The translations under genes were made by a program, and so were the position numbers. The notes under the pieces were generated by a model, which ran no database searches, was not told the origin of the DNA, and saw only the letters and a program-made list of their open reading frames with translations. Of a stretch of 64,000 bases of DNA, positions 7,919-17,343 are shown piece by piece (the stretch's first letter is position 1; each line of letters starts with the position of its first letter). Source of the DNA: Methylomonas methanica MC09 (GTDB lineage Bacteria > Pseudomonadota > Gammaproteobacteria > Methylococcales > Methylomonadaceae); assembly GCF_000214665.1 (NCBI RefSeq), contig NC_015572.1, positions 1,178,001 to 1,242,000 on the forward strand. Reading direction: 5' to 3'.

Positions 7919-10900
7919 ATGTCACGCGTTTCCCATCTTCGTTTTGTTCTGGCATTGGCTTTTCTGTGTCAGAGCCTATTCGCGACCTCATCCCTTTATG
8001 CCGCACCGCAAGAAGCTGCCGTATTACCGGATGCCGTGGTACAAACGCTGCTCAAGGTACATCAACAACCGGGCAATCCATTAGTACGGCAATTGAGCGA
8101 GCATCTGGATGAAGCCGCCGATTTGCTCGACGAAGCCGATGCAGAGGATCGCCTGCAACAAGGTGGTCAAGCCAATTTACTATCGTCCAAGCGAGAGCTG
8201 TTGGAAGCCAAACGCTCCGAAATCGCCGATTTACGCCAGGACGTCGAAGCTGAACTGCAATCGATGCGTTCGAAGCTGGAAGGACTAAAACACCCCGGCA
8301 AATTGGCTGACTTCGAACACTATGCCAAACAAGTAGCACAGCGCTTCGAGCGCATAGACCACGCGCTATCGGGTTTTTCATTGGCTCGCAAGGCGGGTGA
8401 CCGGCGGCGTGCTTTAGGAAATGCCAAGGCCGAATTACGTTCTTTGCATCGTCACCGCCCATCGGCTGATTTCGCACCCGAAGCGATTTCCAGCCCCACG
8501 AATCGATTGGGCGTCGAGGCGATACCCACGCCGCTTGAGCCCAGCAAAAAATTACCGCGCTACCTGAGCGCCGGACCGTATAAGCCCGACGTGCCCGGCT
8601 ACGCCTTTCTGCTAGACGTATTAGACCTGCTGGCCAAGCCGGCCGAAGCTGCGGCACCTTCCACACCCTACGAGGCCTTGGCCTGCGGCTACGTCCCCGC
8701 CGACTTGAACGCCACTGAAGACGTGGTTATCTCCCAGGAAATCCAGGATCTAGCCGCTAAACTCGGCTATTCGCCGGTCAAGATATATCAATACGTCTAC
8801 AACAACATTCGTTTCGAACCCTACTTCGGTTCGATGAAAGGTTCTGTTGGCACCCTGTATAGCGGTGCCGGCGGCGCTACCGACCAAGCATCGTTGTTGA
8901 TCGCACTATTTCGCGCCTCCAACATACCGGCTCGCTATATATTGGGCGACATCCAGGTGAACGATGCCTCAAATCTGGAAGCCAACGGCCGAGGCCCGCG
9001 CTGGATAGGCGCCAAAACCTATCAGGCTGCCGCATCCATTTTGGCTACCAATCAAAATCCGAACGCCGGCTCCTATGCTAACGGTATCCAATTACGCCAT
9101 GTCTGGGTTGAAGCGTGCTTGCCTTACGGCAATTATCGAGGGGCTTCGTCGGATAACACAGGCTACCGCTGGATTCCGCTCGACCCCAGTTTCAAGGATA
9201 AAACCTATCAAGCCGGTATTGCCGGTATTCAATCCAGTGTCGTTTTCGATTACAGCACCACCGGTTATCTGTCCAGCCGCACCAATGCCTTACCGCACGA
9301 ACGCTACGCTTCGCAGGTCGAAACCTACATAAAAGGTCTGAACGCCGATAATACCTTGCTGGACGTACCCTATCTGGGCGAACAAATCGCCAGAAGCTAT
9401 GACATTTTGCCGATTACATTACCTTACAAAGTCGTGCAATACGGTAGTTGGGCCGGTACCAGTTCGTCCGAAATTGCTAGTCTGCCGAATAGCCACCGTT
9501 ATCACCTGTCCATTAAAGTCAAAAACAGCAGTAATGCCGATCTAGTCGCTGAACAAATCCTGTCATTGCCTTCCATCGTTCATCAACGCGTGACGCTGTC
9601 TTACACGCCAGACGCCGGTTCGCAGGCGATCTGGGATAGTTGGAACGGCGATCTATCCAGCCTGCCAGCCAGTCTGGTAAATCTGCATCCGGTTATCAAG
9701 GTCGATGGCGTAACGCAAGTCACCGGTACCGGTTCACTTACCTTGGGCACTCAACATCGCTTGATCATGAAGGTAACTCTGGATGACACCACCCGCACCC
9801 CATCCTGTCCCAACGATGACCCGAATAATGCGACTCCCGATACCGATCAACATTGCTTCAACAAAACCGTTTACACCAATCTCACCGCCGGCGCCCATCA
9901 TGCATTGATGGCCTATGCCCGCCAAGGCTCGGATCGGTTCATTGCTGAACGAACCGACAGACTGATTCAAACCGTGCAAGCCGCACCGACCGCTCCGACG
10001 CCTGCCAACGCCAACAATTACGACGACACGGAAGGCGAATTCCTGCATATCGCCCTAATGAAATACCTGAGCTATGTTACCGAGGCCAACCGGCAGCTTG
10101 GCGAACTGCACGGCGTCAGTGGCGAAAGCGGCAACCATCTGGGTTTGACGGCGGCCGGACTTAAGGTTGATTACCTGTTCGATCTGCCGTTTGCGGTGCA
10201 TCCGAGCGGCCCTTACATTGATGTCAAAGGTAACTTAGCGCATTTTGTTAAGCAGGATTCGACCATCGTTTTATTGGATACCGATTCGGCGGCAACAAAA
10301 CAAGCGAAATCGGCCGCAAAACGTGCGGAAATTTGGCCAACCTTTAAGCTTTCATCCTACAGCGCCTCCGCCTACGAGCATTTTATCTGGCAGGAACTGA
10401 TTCGTACCGATGCGGTATCCACGGTACGCGGCATACAGTTTGCCAACGAAAACGCCATCACGCTCCGAACTTTCACACCGATGAGTGACGCCAGTTTCGA
10501 GAGCAATTGGACCGCCTGGATGGATACGGCCAGTATGGCGGGTGTCAAATCCGCGATTAAAACCGAGGTCGTTAGTCGTCAGTCTACCGTGACGGTTCCG
10601 CGAAGTACCATTGCCTACACCGACGGCGGCGCTCAGCCCAAGACCTGGAACGGTGCGGTCTATATGGTGGAAAATCAAACCCTCGGCTATTTCTCCGCCA
10701 TCATCGGCGGCAGCCTTGGTGGCGGCTACCCATTGGTCAACCCCAGCCCAGTCACCCTTTCCTATCCGCGCGACAGCTTTCTGCCCGCCAGCTTTTACGC
10801 CAGTGCGCTGATCAATTCCACCACCCTGTCCAACGGTTGGAACGCCCTGCAAAGCTGGGGCGGTGATCCGGTGAATCTGGCGACCGGCAATTTGTACCAT

Positions 10901-13900
10901 TCGGAACGCGACATCTCGGTACCGGGCCGCGGTCTGCCGTTGGTGTTCGAACGCAACTACAATAGCCGTACCCCCAAGGACGGTCCTTTGGGTTTCGGCT
11001 GGACGCATAGCTTTAACCATAAACTGAACTTCTACGGCAGCGAATCCGGCTATGTCAAAGTCGGATGGCTGGACGGCAGCGGTGCCGAGCGTTTCTTCCG
11101 TCTGGCCGGCACCACGGTGCCGGTGGGCAGTAGCTTTGAAGCGGCTCCTGGCGTGTATTCGATATTGAAACGCGAAGCCGACGGAAGTTGGAGCGTCACC
11201 GAAAAGAACGGTCTGCGTTACGACTTCGAGAGCAATGCCGGTACCACTGCCGGGCAATCAGCCCGCCTGCTGACCATTAAGGACCGCAACCTCAATACCC
11301 TGACCTTGGCTTACAACAGCGGTTGCGGCAATGTGCTGTGCACGGTGACCGACGGCCCCGGCCGCCAGCTGGCGTTCAGCTATACGGCCGGCCGCATCAG
11401 CCAGCTGCAAGTCAAAGCCATCGGCGGCAGCGTACTCGCCACTCACCAATACGGCTACGACGCCGACGGCAACCTGGCCAGCTATAAAAGCCCGCTGGCG
11501 GTCGCCAACCAGCATGCGCCGCTGAGCTACACTTACTATACGGCCGCCGACGGCCACAATCTTGCTCACGCGCTAAAAACCACCAGCGCCCCGCAAGGCG
11601 AAGGCATGCAGTTTTCCTATTACGTGGACGGTCGGGTATTCCGCCACCAACGGCATAACAACGGCACGCTGCTGCCGGAAACCACCACCTTCCGCTACCA
11701 GGACTTCCGCCGCGAAACCGTCACCGTTAACGAACGCGGTTACGAACGCCGGCATACCTTCGACGAAAACGGCAATCCGCTGCGCATCGTCGACGAAACC
11801 GGCATGGCCCATACCTACAGCTACGACCCGGCCAATCCCTTCAACCGCCTCAGCGAAACCGACCCGGCCGGTTTAGCCACTCAATACCAATACGATGCCG
11901 CCGGCAACGTCACCCAAATCACCCAGCCGTCCGGCGCGACCACCGAATACCACGACTTTACCGCTTTCAACGCCCCGCAACGCATCAAAGACGCGCTCGG
12001 CAACTGGACGCTGCTGAAATACGACGCCAAAGGTAATTTGACCGATACGGTGAAACTGAAAACCGGCAAGGTGCCGACGGCAGGCGCCACACCCGCGTTG
12101 GCCGATATCGCCGCCTGGAGCAAGCGCAATTATGATGCCGCCACCGGCCAGCCCACCCAAAGCAAAACCTTGCGCGATTTCAGCGGTGCCACACTCGGCA
12201 ACTTTACTAGCGGTGCCGGCCCGACCGTCACCACCACGTACGATGCCAATACGCTGTATCCGACTCAAATCGCTAGGCTGGGCGACAAGACCGGCGACGG
12301 TGTTATCAACGCCGCCGACCCGGCCGATACCGCCACCCTGCATTTCGACAGCCTGGGCCGGCAAACCCAAGGCATCGAAGCGGACTGGCACACCCAACAA
12401 ACCGTGTACGACGCCGACGGCCTGCCGATCAGCACTACCGATGCCACGGGACGCCCGCGCGATGTGTTCTACGACGGAGACGGCCGCCCGACCGGTCAGG
12501 AACTGGTGGTCAGCCAAAGCGGCCAAACTATACTGGTGGACAGTGACTACCGCCACTACGACGCCGCCGGCCGTCTGCAACACACCCTGGACGCCGGCGG
12601 CCACATCGCGCAATACCAATACGACGCGGCCGGCAATCTGACTCAGATTACCGATCCGGACAACTACACGCTGGGCTTCGATTACGACCCGGTTAACCGC
12701 TGGACCAAGGCCTACGACAAAGCCGGCCACGCCGTCAGCCGTAAACTCGATGCCGCAGGGCGCATCAAAAGCGTCACCGACCCCAACGGTAATAGCACGC
12801 TTTATAGTTATTGGAACGCCGCCCAAGACGGCCGCCTGAAAAGCGTCACCCAACCCAAGATCGCCGGCTACAGCCTGGGACAAAGCCGCCAGTTCGATTA
12901 CGATGCACTAGGCCAAATCGTCAAAGTCACCGACACGCCGGCCGCCGGTTCCACGGACGCCGCCCGCGACACCCTCAACACCTACGATGCTTTGAGCCGC
13001 TTGATCCGGGTCGCAGGGCCGCAAGTCGTCGACAGCAACCCGAGTTCCGCGACCTTCGGCCAACCTATCCGTCCGCTGACCCGTTACGTCTACGACCACT
13101 TGGGCCATCTGCTGGAAATTCAGGCCGGCCAAACCACGGCTGACGGCGGCGCCGCGATCGATCCCGATACCGGCGTTAGCCCCAACGACAGCGTCGCCAC
13201 CCAAGCCAGCACCGTTTACGACGACTTCGGCCGCAAACTCAGCGAAACCGACGCCAATAACCAGACCACCATCTACAGCTACGATCTGCACAACAACGTC
13301 GTCAGCCAACAAACGCCGGGTGCGAACGGCCACACCCTGACTTACCTATGGGACTACGGCCACCAACTACTGAGCGTCACCGCCGAAGACGGCAGAAAAA
13401 TCGACTACAGCCGCAACCCGCTGGGCCAAACCACCCGCGCCGAAGCGTGGAGCGCAAATCCCGGCAGCCAAATCGATGTGGCCTACGATTACGTTTACGA
13501 CGCCGCTCACCGCTTAAAAACCGCCAGCGACAGCCGCGGCCAAAAAAACCTGATCTACAGCTGGAGCCCGGGCGGACTACTGGATTATACGGCCGACAGC
13601 GACGGCGCCCGTAGCGACTATCTGTACGACGAAACCGGTCGTCTGATCGGCCTGTGGGCGCCCAACTACGACCACTACACCTTCGACTACGACAACGGCG
13701 GCCGTCTGATCGCAGCCCGCTATCCCAATGGCATCGACCAGACCCTGGTCTGGAATGCCGACAACAGCCTGAACAAAATCGCCCACAAAAACGCTGCCAC
13801 CGTCATCGCCCAAGCCAGCTACGGCTACGACGGCCTGGGTCGACGCAAAACCAACCAGGAAACCCTCAGCGGCCAAGCCACGCTGAACTACAGCTATCAA

Positions 13901-15373
13901 TACGACGCGCTGGATAGGCTGACCCAAGTCAACAACGGCGCACAAGCCCAAGCCCAAGCCTTCGGCTACGACGTACTGGGCAACCGGGTACAAAAGCAGA
14001 TCGGCAACCCGGTTACCGCCACCACCGCCTATGCCTACGATGCCGCCAACCAACTGACCGAAGTTCGGCAAACCAACCTCGGCGGCACTTTGCTGGAAGC
14101 CTATCTCTACGAGGAAGCCGGTAACCAAAGCCAAAAGTGCGGCGGCACAAACGTCACAAGGCCCAATGATCAAAGCTGCAGCGGCTCCAGCCAAAGCCAA
14201 TACCACTACGACAGCTTCCAGCGCCTGGATCAAGTGGTGGCCAACGGCACGACCACCAGCCAATACGCTTACGACCATCAAGGCCGCAGAATCCAGAAAA
14301 CCGAAGGCAGTACCACGACAAACTACCTGTATGACGGCCAGAATATCTACGCCGAATACCCCGGTACAAGCTGGACAACGCCTGCAGCCCAATACGTGCA
14401 AGCCGGCCTCGACCACCCGCTGGCAAGGCTGACCGGACAAGTCAATCTGCCAACCGCCACGGCGGCTTACTACCACCAGGACGGCCTCGGTTCCGTGCTG
14501 GCCATGACCAACGCCACAAAAGCAGTGACTGCCACCCAGCGTTTCGACGCATTCGGCAGCAAGATCGGCGGTGCCAATACTGTGCCGCAATACGGCTATA
14601 CTGGGCGAGAGCCGGATGCCAGCGGGCTGATCTACTATCGGGCTCGGTATTACGACCCGAATCAGACCCGGTTTACCCAACGCGATCCCCTCGGCTACAC
14701 CGACGGCGTCAATCCCTATCTCTACGTCCATAACAATCCGATCAATTTCAACGATCCGAATGGGTTGTTGATGGCTAAGGTTTCTAATGCTGTAACGCCG
14801 AGCATTAGCTATTTTACGTCCGGACAGTTCTCGCAAACGTTGGGTGATACCACGCTGGCATTTGGCGGTGCGGTGCAGAATAACCCAACTATCGGACTAA
14901 CTGGGACTGTGCCTATATTGGCAGTACCCGCAGCGCCTCAAATGTTAGCACTGGGCTCCGTCGCCTCGGGTGAAACGCCTTTGGGGCTAGGTGGTCTGTC
15001 TAGTCCTATGCGCTCAGGGCAGATTGCTGAGGCAGAGCAATTAGCTGCTTTAAATTCTTCAGGGAAGGTTTCATTTACACCGACAGCCACGCAGATAGAT
15101 AGTGCTGCGTTCAAAATCATCGTTGGTGAAGCGAAGTATACTGCTGCTGGCACACCTGTTGGAACTATATATGATGGTTCGATTGCATCTGGTTTAGCAG
15201 AAATAAAAAATGGGGCGAGTACGCTTAATTCATCCTATCAACTTAGATTGCAAACCTATGGTTCTCTAGTTAACAATACTCCTTATTCAATTTACACAAG
15301 TAGGCCTGTGAATCAGACTTTTCAAGAGTGGCTTACAAATTGGGGAGTTTCTGTTAAACCGTTACCTAAATAA
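7919..15373 (+). CDS. Giant secreted Rhs/YD-repeat protein with N-terminal transglutaminase-like domain and PD-(D/E)xK-like toxin tip
   Basis: A 2484-residue polymorphic-toxin-type protein. A signal peptide (~1-29, ending SSLYAAP) implies Sec export. A charged helical region (~60-170) precedes a transglutaminase-like domain (~280-430) with RASNIPARYILG, LRHVWVEA and WIPLDPS; the usual nucleophile cysteine is replaced in GGATDQASLL. A DUF6531-type Rhs entry follows near 980 (DPVNLATGNLYHSERD), then many YD repeats (~1150-2170) and the Rhs core (~2184-2284) ending DPLGY...NDPNGLL. A calcium-type loop DKTGDGVINAADPAD sits near 1458. The tail (2285-2484) is AT-richer and carries VGEAK and D2419-x8-E2428-I-K2430, consistent with a restriction-endonuclease-fold nuclease toxin. 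Downstream come an orphan tip and an immunity gene. Nuclease activity is inferred. Confidence 0.85.
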   Translation: MSRVSHLRFVLALAFLCQSLFATSSLYAAPQEAAVLPDAVVQTLLKVHQQPGNPLVRQLSEHLDEAADLLDEADAEDRLQQGGQANLLSSKRELLEAKRSEIADLRQDVEAELQSMRSKLEGLKHPGKLADFEHYAKQVAQRFERIDHALSGFSLARKAGDRRRALGNAKAELRSLHRHRPSADFAPEAISSPTNRLGVEAIPTPLEPSKKLPRYLSAGPYKPDVPGYAFLLDVLDLLAKPAEAAAPSTPYEALACGYVPADLNATEDVVISQEIQDLAAKLGYSPVKIYQYVYNNIRFEPYFGSMKGSVGTLYSGAGGATDQASLLIALFRASNIPARYILGDIQVNDASNLEANGRGPRWIGAKTYQAAASILATNQNPNAGSYANGIQLRHVWVEACLPYGNYRGASSDNTGYRWIPLDPSFKDKTYQAGIAGIQSSVVFDYSTTGYLSSRTNALPHERYASQVETYIKGLNADNTLLDVPYLGEQIARSYDILPITLPYKVVQYGSWAGTSSSEIASLPNSHRYHLSIKVKNSSNADLVAEQILSLPSIVHQRVTLSYTPDAGSQAIWDSWNGDLSSLPASLVNLHPVIKVDGVTQVTGTGSLTLGTQHRLIMKVTLDDTTRTPSCPNDDPNNATPDTDQHCFNKTVYTNLTAGAHHALMAYARQGSDRFIAERTDRLIQTVQAAPTAPTPANANNYDDTEGEFLHIALMKYLSYVTEANRQLGELHGVSGESGNHLGLTAAGLKVDYLFDLPFAVHPSGPYIDVKGNLAHFVKQDSTIVLLDTDSAATKQAKSAAKRAEIWPTFKLSSYSASAYEHFIWQELIRTDAVSTVRGIQFANENAITLRTFTPMSDASFESNWTAWMDTASMAGVKSAIKTEVVSRQSTVTVPRSTIAYTDGGAQPKTWNGAVYMVENQTLGYFSAIIGGSLGGGYPLVNPSPVTLSYPRDSFLPASFYASALINSTTLSNGWNALQSWGGDPVNLATGNLYHSERDISVPGRGLPLVFERNYNSRTPKDGPLGFGWTHSFNHKLNFYGSESGYVKVGWLDGSGAERFFRLAGTTVPVGSSFEAAPGVYSILKREADGSWSVTEKNGLRYDFESNAGTTAGQSARLLTIKDRNLNTLTLAYNSGCGNVLCTVTDGPGRQLAFSYTAGRISQLQVKAIGGSVLATHQYGYDADGNLASYKSPLAVANQHAPLSYTYYTAADGHNLAHALKTTSAPQGEGMQFSYYVDGRVFRHQRHNNGTLLPETTTFRYQDFRRETVTVNERGYERRHTFDENGNPLRIVDETGMAHTYSYDPANPFNRLSETDPAGLATQYQYDAAGNVTQITQPSGATTEYHDFTAFNAPQRIKDALGNWTLLKYDAKGNLTDTVKLKTGKVPTAGATPALADIAAWSKRNYDAATGQPTQSKTLRDFSGATLGNFTSGAGPTVTTTYDANTLYPTQIARLGDKTGDGVINAADPADTATLHFDSLGRQTQGIEADWHTQQTVYDADGLPISTTDATGRPRDVFYDGDGRPTGQELVVSQSGQTILVDSDYRHYDAAGRLQHTLDAGGHIAQYQYDAAGNLTQITDPDNYTLGFDYDPVNRWTKAYDKAGHAVSRKLDAAGRIKSVTDPNGNSTLYSYWNAAQDGRLKSVTQPKIAGYSLGQSRQFDYDALGQIVKVTDTPAAGSTDAARDTLNTYDALSRLIRVAGPQVVDSNPSSATFGQPIRPLTRYVYDHLGHLLEIQAGQTTADGGAAIDPDTGVSPNDSVATQASTVYDDFGRKLSETDANNQTTIYSYDLHNNVVSQQTPGANGHTLTYLWDYGHQLLSVTAEDGRKIDYSRNPLGQTTRAEAWSANPGSQIDVAYDYVYDAAHRLKTASDSRGQKNLIYSWSPGGLLDYTADSDGARSDYLYDETGRLIGLWAPNYDHYTFDYDNGGRLIAARYPNGIDQTLVWNADNSLNKIAHKNAATVIAQASYGYDGLGRRKTNQETLSGQATLNYSYQYDALDRLTQVNNGAQAQAQAFGYDVLGNRVQKQIGNPVTATTAYAYDAANQLTEVRQTNLGGTLLEAYLYEEAGNQSQKCGGTNVTRPNDQSCSGSSQSQYHYDSFQRLDQVVANGTTTSQYAYDHQGRRIQKTEGSTTTNYLYDGQNIYAEYPGTSWTTPAAQYVQAGLDHPLARLTGQVNLPTATAAYYHQDGLGSVLAMTNATKAVTATQRFDAFGSKIGGANTVPQYGYTGREPDASGLIYYRARYYDPNQTRFTQRDPLGYTDGVNPYLYVHNNPINFNDPNGLLMAKVSNAVTPSISYFTSGQFSQTLGDTTLAFGGAVQNNPTIGLTGTVPILAVPAAPQMLALGSVASGETPLGLGGLSSPMRSGQIAEAEQLAALNSSGKVSFTPTATQIDSAAFKIIVGEAKYTAAGTPVGTIYDGSIASGLAEIKNGASTLNSSYQLRLQTYGSLVNNTPYSIYTSRPVNQTFQEWLTNWGVSVKPLPK

Positions 15374-15383
15374 AAAGTATGCG

Positions 15384-15635
15384 ATGAATTTTAAATTTAC
15401 TAGCCATCAAATTCCACGAAGCGCTCGGCCTGATGCGGAAGCATTCAACAAAATGTACCTAATAAAAAATGTTTCCAAATTAAGAGCTACTTATCAAATA
15501 AGACTTCTGGCGTTCAGAGCAGTTGACAGTGGTACCAAGCTAATACTTCGGGTTCCTAAGTTTTGTATATTTGAGCCTTCTTTGAAGGAGTTAATTAAAA
15601 CCTGTGGAAAATCGGTATTGAGGGAAGATTTCTAA
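15384..15635 (+). CDS. Orphan Rhs toxin-tip fragment (same fold as the Rhs tail), probably inactive
   Basis: An 83-residue product starting 10 bp after the Rhs stop and overlapping the next gene by TAATG. Its middle, YLIKNVSKLRATYQIRL, lines up with the Rhs tail AEIKNGASTLNSSYQLRL, followed by matching spacing to a C-terminal Lys-rich helix. It therefore resembles the last third of a toxin of the same family. The catalytic Glu of EIK is Leu here, and everything N-terminal to it is short, so it is probably a displaced tip left by Rhs C-terminal recombination. Alternative: a small accessory or immunity protein. DNA is AT-rich compared with the Rhs core. Confidence 0.6.
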   Translation: MNFKFTSHQIPRSARPDAEAFNKMYLIKNVSKLRATYQIRLLAFRAVDSGTKLILRVPKFCIFEPSLKELIKTCGKSVLREDF

Positions 15636-16048
15636 TGGGTCTTTATCTTTGTGTGTTTGACGGTGATGAAGAAGTAGACGGAGTTGAGGTTGGTCCTTAT
15701 GCTGACTTCAACGAGTTGCGGAATTACATTATCCATGAGTTGGAATTAGGACAAGCCGGTATTAAATTTCCGACATTCATAAACCATTCGGATTCTGATG
15801 GTGAGTGGTCTGTTGCTGACTGCGTTAAGCTGAACGCCGAATTGTCGGAGATCGTTTTAATGATGAAAACTAAACCACCTGTGCCGTTTGTTTCTGAGTG
15901 GCAAAGTTCTATAGCAAAGTCCACTGGATTAGTTCCGAAAACTGCATATGAATCCTTTATAGATGTCGACGGTGAATTAGTACTGAAACGCATAGGTCAT
16001 TTGGTAGACGTGGCACTACAATATGGACTTCCAATCCTATTCCAATAA
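15635..16048 (+). CDS. Imm70-like immunity protein
   Basis: A 137-residue acidic cytoplasmic protein starting MGLYLCVFDGDEEVDG and containing VGPYADFNELR, HSDSDGEWS and YESFIDVDGELVL. As I recall the family, this pattern matches the Immunity 70 proteins found next to polymorphic toxin genes. Its start overlaps the stop of the orphan toxin tip (TAATG), so it is translationally coupled. It should neutralise the nuclease-like tip of the neighbouring Rhs protein, or the related displaced tip, or both. No signal peptide or membrane segment is seen, as expected of a cytosolic antitoxin. Confidence 0.7.
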   Translation: MGLYLCVFDGDEEVDGVEVGPYADFNELRNYIIHELELGQAGIKFPTFINHSDSDGEWSVADCVKLNAELSEIVLMMKTKPPVPFVSEWQSSIAKSTGLVPKTAYESFIDVDGELVLKRIGHLVDVALQYGLPILFQ

Positions 16049-16211
16049 GTCCGTATGATCTGTTGTTCAATATAAATATGGAACGGGTTTTATTAACACT
16101 GTTCTGCGTTTTGAAACCAGCGTGACAAAGCTCTGTTCAGAGGATGTGGCAAAGGCACGAAACCCACATTTTAAATGTAGAAAACGTATCGCAAAACGCT
16201 TTAATGATGGC

Positions 16212-16745
16212 ATGCAAGAATTGAAAAAAATCGTGCCTAAAAAGCATCCCGAATGGGTAACGTTCATGTTATTTGTAGCTTGCTACGCGCTGTTCGACTA
16301 CGCTTACTTCAAGATTCCGGCCGATCTGTTTGCCAATGTCATCTACTACCATGGCGTGGTGGCGGTTTGCGCCGATTTGGTCAACTGGCTGGCACCGTTG
16401 GAGTGTGTGTTGGCCAAGCAGAACCATCTGCTTTCCGCCAAGGCCGACCTGGAAATCGTGCGCGGCTGCGACGGCGCTGGAGCATTATTTTTAGTGATTT
16501 CAGCCATTCTGGTTTTTCCGTCCGGATTGAAACGGAAACTCATAGGCTTGATGCTCGGTATCGGCCTGATCTATTTTCTCAATCTGCTGCGTATCTGCGT
16601 GCTGTATTTCGTCATCGCTTATCATCCCGGTTGGTTTCAGCTGATTCATACTTATATAGCACCTACATTGATGGTGATACTGGGATGTTGTTATTTTGTG
16701 TGGTGGGCGTTCGGTTCGACGCCTTCGATCCATGAGCCGGCCTGA
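16212..16745 (+). CDS. xrtH: Exosortase H-like (XrtH) transpeptidase/protease
   Basis: A 177-residue polytopic membrane protein with the exosortase catalytic set: Cys86 in VRGCDGAGALFL, Arg127 in NLLRICVLYF and His146 in LIHTYIAPT. Exosortases cleave C-terminal sorting signals in the inner membrane; the XrtH type handles IPTL-CTERM tails, a match for the VPALPAW tail of the toroid protein at the head of the island. I chose the ATG at 16212 because typical family length starts near it; the frame is open back to a GTG at 16122, but that extension is polar and AT-rich and looks like decayed sequence. No strong ribosome site is seen for either start. Its stop overlaps the next gene by 14 bp. Confidence 0.75.
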   Translation: MQELKKIVPKKHPEWVTFMLFVACYALFDYAYFKIPADLFANVIYYHGVVAVCADLVNWLAPLECVLAKQNHLLSAKADLEIVRGCDGAGALFLVISAILVFPSGLKRKLIGLMLGIGLIYFLNLLRICVLYFVIAYHPGWFQLIHTYIAPTLMVILGCCYFVWWAFGSTPSIHEPA

Positions 16746-17343
16746 GTTGCTCTCTATAACCTTGAAAGGCTTGCTAGCTTGGCTGGTGTTGTCCGGCTTG
16801 GTTTTGTTTTTCGGCGAAGGGCTGATCACAGGTGTGTTCCCGTTACTAAAGGCCGTGATGATCTCGATGGCGCCGGATTTATCGCCCAGTTTACACGTGG
16901 TCAAATCGGTGCAATCCCAAATGGATGCCTCAATTGAGTTATCGGTTTTAGCATTACGACCGATTTATCTGAATGCCGACCATTTTATCCCGCCAACGAC
17001 CGAATTGAAGTCGTCCGCCCATTTGCTGCATAGCTTTGTGCCGTTGGTCATCGAAGGATCGATTCTGCTGGTTTGGCCGGTGCAGCATTGGCGGCAACGG
17101 ATGTTGTTACTCGGTTTGGGCTTATTGGCGGCGGCTTTGGTCATCCTGGCGATTTTGCCGGCACAGCTATTAGGCAAATTGGAAATATCGTTTCAAGACA
17201 TCGCGGAATTAGGCAGCTATCCACGCTCGGTGCCCTGGTTCGTGGACTGGATGGTATTTTGCGAGCTGGGCGGTCGCTGGTTGCTCGGCATTGCGGCCGC
17301 TTGGTTGTGTATTCAAATACACCGAGCCTTCCTTCGAATCTGA
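16732..17343 (+). CDS. Exosortase H-associated membrane protein
   Basis: A 203-residue protein with about four hydrophobic segments (about 7-31, 88-107, 114-138, 175-195) and a periplasm-sized segment between the first and second. It overlaps the end of xrtH by 14 bp. A membrane protein directly after XrtH is a known arrangement (XrtH-associated protein), so I assign it as a partner in sorting. No catalytic motif is recognised. The ATG at 16732 is preferred over a GTG at 16696 in the same frame because the extra 12 residues are Arg-rich and overlap xrtH heavily. Confidence 0.65.
   Translation: MSRPELLSITLKGLLAWLVLSGLVLFFGEGLITGVFPLLKAVMISMAPDLSPSLHVVKSVQSQMDASIELSVLALRPIYLNADHFIPPTTELKSSAHLLHSFVPLVIEGSILLVWPVQHWRQRMLLLGLGLLAAALVILAILPAQLLGKLEISFQDIAELGSYPRSVPWFVDWMVFCELGGRWLLGIAAAWLCIQIHRAFLRI

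Noticed and set aside
9734..14836. Long open frames on the minus strand across the Rhs gene (for example 13577-14836 and 11873-12883)
   Set aside because: They mirror the repeat-rich, GC-biased Rhs reading frame, show no domain or ribosome site and are antisense shadows.
16122..16211. GTG-started extension of the exosortase gene
   Set aside because: The added 30 residues are polar and AT-rich, do not look like an exosortase N-terminus and have no ribosome site; possibly decayed cassette DNA.
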